Origin: Forficula auricularia
Lineage: Eukaryota; Arthropoda; Insecta; Dermaptera; Forficulidae
Direction: 5' to 3'
Assembly (NCBI GenBank): GCA_024734495.1
Contig: JALMQS010000225.1
Coordinates: forward strand, 9,551,094-9,615,093
DNA: 64,000 nucleotides
This document shows positions 35,601 through 44,600 of the stretch, piece by piece (the stretch's first letter is position 1; every line of letters starts with the position of its first letter). The notes beneath the pieces were generated by a model. That model was not told the DNA's origin. It did not search any database and saw only the letters and a program-made list of their open reading frames with translations. A program made the translations under genes and the position numbers.

Positions 35601-38600
35601 ACTTGAGATTTTAATGGGATGTGATCACTGATGCCCCAGTCCTTCTTATATCTTGGAGGGGGTGGTGGGAAAAAAGAGGGGGCCCAGATCAGAATATTTC
35701 AACCAAATAATTGGGGATATGGGATGCGAGACAAACAGCTGGCGGGGGACAGAGCTGAGGTGGAGACGGGTGGTTGCCTCAAACCAGTCTTAGGACTGTA
35801 TACTCAATGATGATGGGATTTTAATATTCTATTCAATTTAGCCAAAGCTTTCCTGCTCTACTTGTCCCGATAGCACTTGGCCTTTTATTCTAAACACTCT
35901 TAGCAGAATAAATATAGAGAGTATATTGGAGAAGAAAATGATTATTACTGATTTATACATAACACGGGATCAATTGCTTGCCTTTGAATGCTGTTAATAT
36001 TTTTTGTTTTTTAATATCATATCATCGCCTTAGAGTGTAAACCTGCTAAATCCATTTTTTATCATATATGACATATTAATACCGTTCGAAAGAAAAAGAG
36101 ATGAAGCATCGTCTAAGTAAAACTGCTACTTAAAATTACGATTGTAAGTTGTAGAAAAAAATGTGAAAAGTAGTTTCTTTCTATAAAAACAATGTTAAAT
36201 ATTGTTTGTTTTTTTCTCTGCCTTGTAAATTTCCTTGTTGTGAGTTAGCAGGTTTACTCTAAGGCGACGATATGTAATATGTGTATTGATTATCATATAA
36301 CTCACCGTCTCTGAAGGTGATAATTAGTATAATTATTGTCGAAATTGGTCGTCGTTGAGTGAAAAAAATTGAAAACTTTTGAAAATCTCTTTGATTGATT
36401 TATTTTATTCTACTATTGAAATTTGCTGGTATTCAATATAATGGTTGGATATTCAAACTTAGATAATTCATTTATGGCATATCAAATTTCATTGATTAAT
36501 GCTATTTTCTAAATACAAAAGCTATTTAAAAGAAATCACGAGAAATTCTCAGTTACTAAATCCGAGCTCTGATGGATAAATAATCTTTATTGCATATCAG
36601 AAGGGTTATATTCGGGGATCAAACCAGGTGCGGAAAATAGCGATCCGGGCCAATTTGCTACCCTGAGAGATGAGCCCCTCTGACATACACTGAATCGGGC
36701 TAAATATTTCACTCCGATTTAAATTTCATTTATAAAATTTTGCTGTCTTGTGATTCTAAATTTAAACACACAAACCTCATGGGGTAGCTGTTTGATCCGC
36801 ATTGCTATGTTTAGTCTCGATTTCAATTACTAGGGGTAGGTAAACGCAATCCTTCTGACATGTAATTAAGATTATCCATGACAGCTCGGATTTAATAGAT
36901 GACAAGCTCTCGTGATTTCCTTCGAAAATTAAAGGTTAATTATTATTATTATTATTCAGTTCCATTATCCGAATTAGATTTAACAAATCAGAGCAAACAA
37001 TTAAACACCAATTGCAACGTTTCCCAATTTATTGTAGATTCATCAGGCTCCTCATCAAATTTTTAAAAGAAAGAATTGATTGACGAAGTGTTTTAAAAAT
37101 TTGATCAAGAGCCTGATGAAGCCACAATAGATTGCGAAACGTTCCAATTGGTCTTATGTCGGTGTTTAATTGTTCGTTTTCCCTGATTTGTTACATCTAT
37201 TAAAGGTTAACATCAACTCAAATGTATTTTCCTAATTGTATGTATTTAAAATTATTGAAAATTAAATTTAATTATTCAAAATTTATTTTTATTTTTAGTT
37301 TTATAAAAAGCATGATCCACACACACCAGAAGAACTAGAGATGATGGAAAATCTTTTCAGCATTTTATGCTCAAGTTTATCATACTCTCCAAATCGAGAA
37401 AGATTTCTACACGGCGAAGGTCTTCAACTTATGAATTTAATGCTAAGGTAAAGAAAAATTAACTTATTAACATCGTCACCTACTAATACATATATATATT
37501 TTTAATTTTAGAGAAAAAAAACAATCTCGAAATGGCTCACTTAAGGTGCTTAATCATGCAATTACTGGACCAGATGGGAAAGAGAATTGTAATAAATTTG
37601 TTGATATATTAGGATTAAGAACTATTTTCCCCTTATTTATGAAGACTCCAAAAAAGAATAAAAAACGTCTTTTAACAAATGAAGAATTTGAAGGTAAGTT
37701 TTAAAAATACATTCATATAATGAATCAATCAAAGTGTGCGTCTTCTGATTTTTTTTAATGATATTGATGCGAGAAAATTATGCAGTCCCTGTTGAAAGTC
37801 TGAAGCTGGTAGGACGGAGGAGTGAAGAGAGTTACAGTCATAGGGATAAACGAGATGGCGAGAGTTTCTAATTTAATCATGAAGGGGCGTTGAATGTTTG
37901 AAAATCGTGTGTTTCGTGCAAATGAGCCTTTAGTGGGAATTATTGATTTAATCTCTCCTTAACAAATATCATCTTAGTATCTTTAAAAAAGGGGAAGACC
38001 CTAGACCAGGGGTTGGCAACCTTTTTAGAAGGAAGAGCCAAAAGTTACAATTTAAGAAATTTTCCAGTTTTTAAAGAGCCAGTAACATTTTTGTTTCAAT
38101 ATTATGGTATTTGATTAGGTATATAAATTTGATTTTTGATTTAAAATAAATAGCTCTCAATATGAAATAATATTTATTCATATAAAAACAAGCAAATGTT
38201 TCGCACAAAACATATTACTACTGCGGAGAGAAGGACACATTTTATTTGTTTCATTCATTGACCCTTTGAAACCCTGAAGAAGGAGGGAAAAATCCTCCGA
38301 AACGTCGGTTTGAAAGGAAAGGAGGAAGGATTCCAATAGATTACACCTTATTTGATATGTGTTAATTTTTTCTTTCCTCACCACCCCTGGGCTGCCTTCC
38401 ATTACATTCAATTAAAATTTCTACCAGTCTGTCTCTCTCCAGAGAAAATTTCGTTGCAAAAAAATTCATACAAATGTTTCGCACAAACATATTAAAGTAT
38501 TTTAGCTAGCTCTGCTAGAATAATAAAATTAGTAATCAAATAATATAACTATAATTATTTCATAATAGATAGTTATATCAATGGGAGCCTTTTGAAAGTT

Positions 38601-41600
38601 TGGTTAAATCTGGCTCATCCATAGCAAGTGATAAAGCAGAAGCCAGTTGAATGTCTTCCACTTGCAAATGTGTTACATTTGAAAACATTTTAGCAGTTCT
38701 ATCTTGTTCTGTTTTAGCAGATAATGGCAAATCTTTGATTATCTTCATGATTTCTGTTTTGTTTTTGAAATCACCAAACAGTTCTTCAGCTCCACGTATG
38801 AAGCAATTTGTAAATGGTTTCCCTCTTTTTCCCTATTTATTTTTATGAGTTTTGAAAATAAAATAATATGATTAATATTTGCACATGGAACTGGAGAGCC
38901 TCATCTTGATACCGAAAGAGCCGCATGCGGCTCGCGAGCCGCAGGTTCCCGACCCCTGCCCTAGACGGGTTCTATGATAGACTAAGTAATCGAGTGAGCT
39001 AGATTATCCTGGATCTCCTATTAGTTTCACAGACATCTCGCCTCTACCATCGAGAATGTATGATTGTTGTAAATAACTAAACATAAATATTTTATAAATT
39101 TTAGAGGTTTTGTATTCATTTTCAGTCCACTATAAATATTTCACGAGAATATTTAATAGAGATTTTATATAAAAAGAACCGTGTTTGGTGGCCCTATTTT
39201 ATTTAAATTGAATTGGCTAAGGGGCAGTAAGGGGAAAATAAAAAGTTGAAATAAAAGTCAACTTCTATTTGTTCCTTTATTTTGGGCAGACGTAATCGAT
39301 ATTTTAACAACGTTTCGAGCGCTGTACCGCGGCTCTTCATCAGTGCACGTCAACCAAGTCACAAAAACACGTAAAATCTATCTCCAGCAGACGTTTTACA
39401 TTAAGAATCATTACACTGGTAAAACAAATTATTCCAACTGAACAATTTCAAATACTGATTTTATTGGTTTTAAAATTGAAATAGAATAGAAAGTTATTAA
39501 TTTTTCAAATAAAAATTTGATTGAACTATTTATATTAGCCTGAAGATGAATACACACCCTTTGAAATCATAATATCAAATAAAATATTTATAAAAGAAAA
39601 ATTTTTATATATTGGTATATATATTCTATAATTATAATTCAAGCAGAAGACACACTCTTTGATCTAATACTCTCTAAAAATATCCCTTTTAATAGAATCT
39701 TAGTATATGGTTTACCTAAGGTGGTAAAAGATTTTCAGAACCCATAATTAATAAATACAACTTTATTAACCATTAAAGGAAAAATTACAAAAAATGTTTA
39801 ACAATTTCAAATGCTTCGACCTCAAGGCCCGAAGCTCCCATCGAATGTCCTTTTTTTAAATAATTTACATATTTTTCTTGAGGCTTTATTTTATATATAT
39901 ATTAAGGGGAAAAATTGAGAAAGACCTTACAATATAAATATATAAATAAATAAGATTCATATATTTATAAATCTTTCATCCCATGAATATTTTATCGATA
40001 AAGAAAGAACATTGGCTTGGTTGTTTTAACCCAAAATTACTTCATCATGAAAATGAACACATCAAAACCTCATTTAACATAAAAATTTAATGTAAAGAAA
40101 ATCTTTGATACGACCTAAATTCATTTTCGTTAATAAAAATTTAATTAAAGCAGAAAATAAGTATCTCTTTTTGAAAAAAAGATGGAATTTTTTCAAAAAT
40201 ACATCTCACGGTAACAACCCAATTATTTACAAAAATAATAGTTTTTAAGTTTACAGTGTGTTAGTACCAGGGTTCAACTCCTAGGGAGACGGACGATCCC
40301 TCTGATAATGCAATATAAAAATATTCTACTAATATCAAACAATTTAAGACCTTAAAAACTAAATTCTTTTAAAAAAAATTTAGTTTTAATATTTTGCAAA
40401 TAACATCTATCTAAACTCAATGGAAATCTTAACTTATTTTAACTTCACTTAGTTTTTTATTATATCACTTTAGTGAGTGTGAATTGTTTTATTAAATTAA
40501 ACATAGTTATAATGTTATAATATTGGAGCTGTGATTGAGAGTCAGCCCAAGGAGAGATAATGATAAATACAAATTACGAATAAAATAATTTATTGGAACG
40601 TCATTTTTAATCTTTCAAAAACCTACGTTTCGGAGGATCCTCCTTCCTCCAGGCAAGGGCGGATCCAGGAATTTTTTATGGGGGGGGAATGTATATAAGG
40701 TGGCCGATGTATATAAGATCTACTTTTTATCTCGAAAGTGTGTCGCGATCGAATTGTCCAAGCGGGGGTTCAGAGACGCCCCCCCCCCCCCACACACACA
40801 TAGAACTTTATTTTCAATTTTAAAATTTTTTAAAAAAATAAATGTTTTTTTTTTTACAAATTTCACATCTCATATTTTAAGTTCATTAAAATAAAAAAAA
40901 AAAAAAAAATGTTATAAATTCCCTGTCGATTTGGCCGCCGTTTTTTGGCCTCTGCGTGCGACGCACGTATTGCACTCCCGCCAGGCACGGGCCTGTATGG
41001 GGGGCGATCGCCCCCCCCCTGGATCCGCCCTTGCTTACAGGATTTATAAGGGCCGGCCAAGGAATCCCTTATTGTTTGTCTCCTAAAAAGTGTTTTTTAA
41101 ATTATTTTATTCCGAATTTGTTTTTTCATTATCCTTGGGCTACATCTTTATCAAATCTTAATTAAGATCTACCAGCCCCTCTGCAAGAAAATATCTAAAA
41201 TGAGAGTATTTTAAGTAAAAATTTGTATTCTTTTAAAAGAATTAAAACATTTTTGGTTTTAAGATCTTTGAAAATTGACATTTTTCTAAAATATAATATT
41301 GTGATTGAGGATTGATGAAAGGCAGCCCAAGGATATTGAAAAATTCTCTTTAATAAAGTAGATAAATAGATTTATTGGACAGTCATGTTCTCAAGCAAAA
41401 ACCAACGTTTCGGAGGATTTTCCCTCCTTCAGGGTTTAAAAGGTTTCAATATCTTTGGGCTTCCTTCTATCACATCTCAATTAAAATTTCTACCAGTCCG
41501 TCTCTCTCTAAAGAGAAAATTTATTCTAATATCATAATTGTGTTTTTGAAATTTTTAATATAAAAAAATTAATACACAACGTTTTGATCAATAATTCTGT

Positions 41601-44600
41601 ATCCGATATTCAAAGCACTTTTGAGCTATTCACCTACTTGATAATTAATTATCGAAATGTGTATATTATATTAATTTTTTATAATAAAAATTAAAATAAT
41701 GATGATATTTTAGAAAAATGTCAATTTTGAAAAACATAATTCTGATCATTATCTTTCTTTCCATTAATACTTTTCTTATTATTATTTTAGAACATGTATG
41801 TTCCATTATTGCCAATATGTTGAGAAATTGCCGAGGTCAACAAAGACAACGTCTTTTAAATAAATTTGTAGAAAATGATTTTGAAAAGGTTGATCGTTTA
41901 ATGGAATTGCACTTTAAATATTTGGACAAAGTAGAAGAAATTGACAACCAAATTGAACAGGAAATGAAAGTAAGTTTCTTTTTAATTAAACATAAATAAT
42001 AACAAATACATTTATGTAATCTACTTTTAGCAGAACTTAAAGAGTTTTGTTTATTAGAGAATTAATTTAATTAAAATTTGTAATGGTGTCAGGGAAAAGG
42101 CCCATTATCACCCGATCAAAATCAAGCTAATGGCATCTCCTGTTCTAGTGAAACAACTGAACAAAATGCTTTCTGTCCCGCCTAAAAATTGACTCAATGA
42201 TGAATTTCAGCATATACTATATATATTTGTCTAGATTAATTTGTAACAACGCTTAGAGAAATTTCTCTAAAAAAATTGCGCTCTTGCCTAGAATCGAACC
42301 GACGAACTCTTGAACTATGGGCATTAGCTCTAGCGATCACACCATTGCAACATTAATATCTGTATGTTGATTTCTGTTACTAAAACTAGATATTTTTGAT
42401 TTGGACTTTGTGTCGAGATAATATTGTATTCATTTGAACTCGAATGAAAATGAAAAAACACCAATAGATTTTAAATTAAGAAACATTAAATATATATTAA
42501 TTAACGAGGCAAATTTGAAATATAATTGTCAGCGCGAATTTTAAACTGATGGCTCCAATCGATTTTCATTAACCAGGCAAATTTGAAATTCTAATTTCTA
42601 ATTTGGGCTCGAATTTTGAAATGAAAGACTCCAATTCATTTTAAATTAAGAAACATTAAATATATTGATCATTATTCCTTCCCCCCCCCTCCTCTCGCCA
42701 CTCAAAAGTTAAAGAGGCGAAACTTTTGAGAGACGATGTATTTTCGGTGGTTTACCGGTATACATTTGGAGTGTGGTTTTTTAAGAGGAATGAAATTTTT
42801 GGACCGAGACGCTGCCCGCCAGGAGCACCAGCCCGGATGGCCGAGCTTCGAGGGCGTGCCGAAGGCACGCACGAAAAGCTCGTTTAGAAGTAAAAACGTA
42901 GTTATGAGTTATAGCCGTTTAAATTTTGACAATTTTTAAGCAGACTAAAATAGGTAATTTCTTTCATTTTTACCCTCGCTATTATTCTATTTCGAATGAA
43001 AATTTGCTGCTCAATTCAAATATGTAATCAAATATTATTCGCACATTCAAGCACGGCGGAACGATCTTAGGCCAGGGGGATCAAAACTTGGAAAGTGATG
43101 TAGGCCTACCGGGGGGTCTGGGGAGTATGGAATACCCCCAGCTAACGGGAGGTCTGGCCCCCCTCCAGAAAATTGTGAAGCAAATTGGTACAATTTAACC
43201 CATTTTTAAACAGTTTGTTTGTAGCTGTGGTTTCATCAACATCTGTTGTTTCATCAATAATTAGTGAATAATACTGGCTTTCATTGATCTTATTCTGTAT
43301 ATGATTTACTCAATCAAAACCTAAAAGCTGCACAATTTCGTTCTGGATATCATGTGAAAGCCAGTTTTTGGGTAAAGTAACGGTAAAATTTCTTTCTTTA
43401 GGAGGTCCGCTGACATCGTAGACAAATTCCCAGGGGGTCAGCTGAGGGCCCTTTTCCTTGACACCATCACATATATTGAATATTTTTTATACGTTTACTA
43501 AATCCAACTTTTCTTGACTAAATACAATTAATAAAACTTAGGAAACACGGTGTTGTTTGATAGTTAAACATTTTGTTAAATTATAATGAAACACAGTGAT
43601 TCATAAAAAAAATTGTACAAATAATTTTTGAGAAAAAAATAAAAACCACCCCTACCTTCAAGTAAAGGGGTAACACGCGTATGTCAATTTATTAAATAAA
43701 TATTATATGTAATATTCATTTACAATTAGTTAAGGATTCTTGGTCACTTGTTTCACATTAAAATTAAAAAAATTAAAAGATGTAATAATTTTTTTAATTT
43801 TAATGTGAAAGTGAAAAGAATCCTTAACTCATAGTAAATGAATATTACATATAATATTTATTTACTCTTTATTAAATATGTTTCACCTTGCACCAACACC
43901 ACAATCTCTACTAATTAAATGTCAATTTAAGCCAAAAGCCTATCATATCATGGGTAATTTCTAGTTTAAGTTTCTAATTTCGTTGCTTTGTGACTTACTG
44001 ATCCATATTCATTTATATATAGGTGTATGTTTATATGTATCAAGCAGATAGATTTCTTCTAATAAATACACTTGTTTTTTAGGAACGTGAAGATTCAGAT
44101 GATGACGAAGATGATGCTGATGAAAGATATTTACGTCGTCTTTCAGGCGGTTTATTTACCCTTCAGCATATAGATTATATTTTAATGCAAGTTTGCACTG
44201 GTGCTCCTGCAGCAGCGAAACAAAGAGCAGTTAAAACTTTATCTTTACGAGGAGGATCTTTAAATACTGTTCGTCAACTCATGAGAGGTATATTTTTAAT
44301 ATATTTTTGCCTGTTTTTTTTTTTTAAATAGATCATAAACGACTAAAAACTAGTTAAATAAAAGAAATTAAGTGATATTAAAAGTTAATAATTATTTTAA
44401 GAAAAATGTCTAAGAGTAAACGTCAACTAGGAGTGTTATCTTTTTCAAATCAGTTCGTAATCGCAATTAAATATTGAACATACACAGTTCATTTTGATAT
44501 TCTTATTGGCTTTGGAGCAAAAGCGTATACATGATTTGACAACTCAGCTTGTATGGTACCGCGACATTTCAGCCCCCGACAAAATATAGCGCCACAAACA

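Larger units (their letters stand above)
37724..39664. mobile_element. Possible composite element with TCAAAGTGTG ends, intron 8
   Basis: TCAAAGTGTGCGTCTTCTG at 37728 is inverted at 39646-39664 (CAGAAGACACACTCTTTGA). Between them lie a LINE fragment, a hAT element and a Penelope-like fragment. The same terminal phrase stands alone at 30347 and 33311, so it may be a true element end or just a common Penelope-like boundary. Confidence 0.35.
42081..43469. mobile_element. DNA transposon remnant, ends TRATGGTGTCARGGAAAAG, intron 9
   Basis: TAATGGTGTCAGGGAAAAGG at the left and, in reverse complement, TGATGGTGTCAAGGAAAAGG at the right bound 1.39 kb. Inside, 43195-43440 (minus) encodes a hAT-type transposase piece. 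The ends resemble the MITE at 31237-31470, which could be its non-autonomous relative, although that MITE has TA flanks that hAT elements do not make. Nested repeats fill the centre. Confidence 0.5.

Noticed and set aside
40863..41060. Minus-strand 65-codon frame with glycine- and proline-rich sequence
   Set aside because: It spans the terminus of a hAT-type MITE with C and T homopolymers; the composition follows the repeat.
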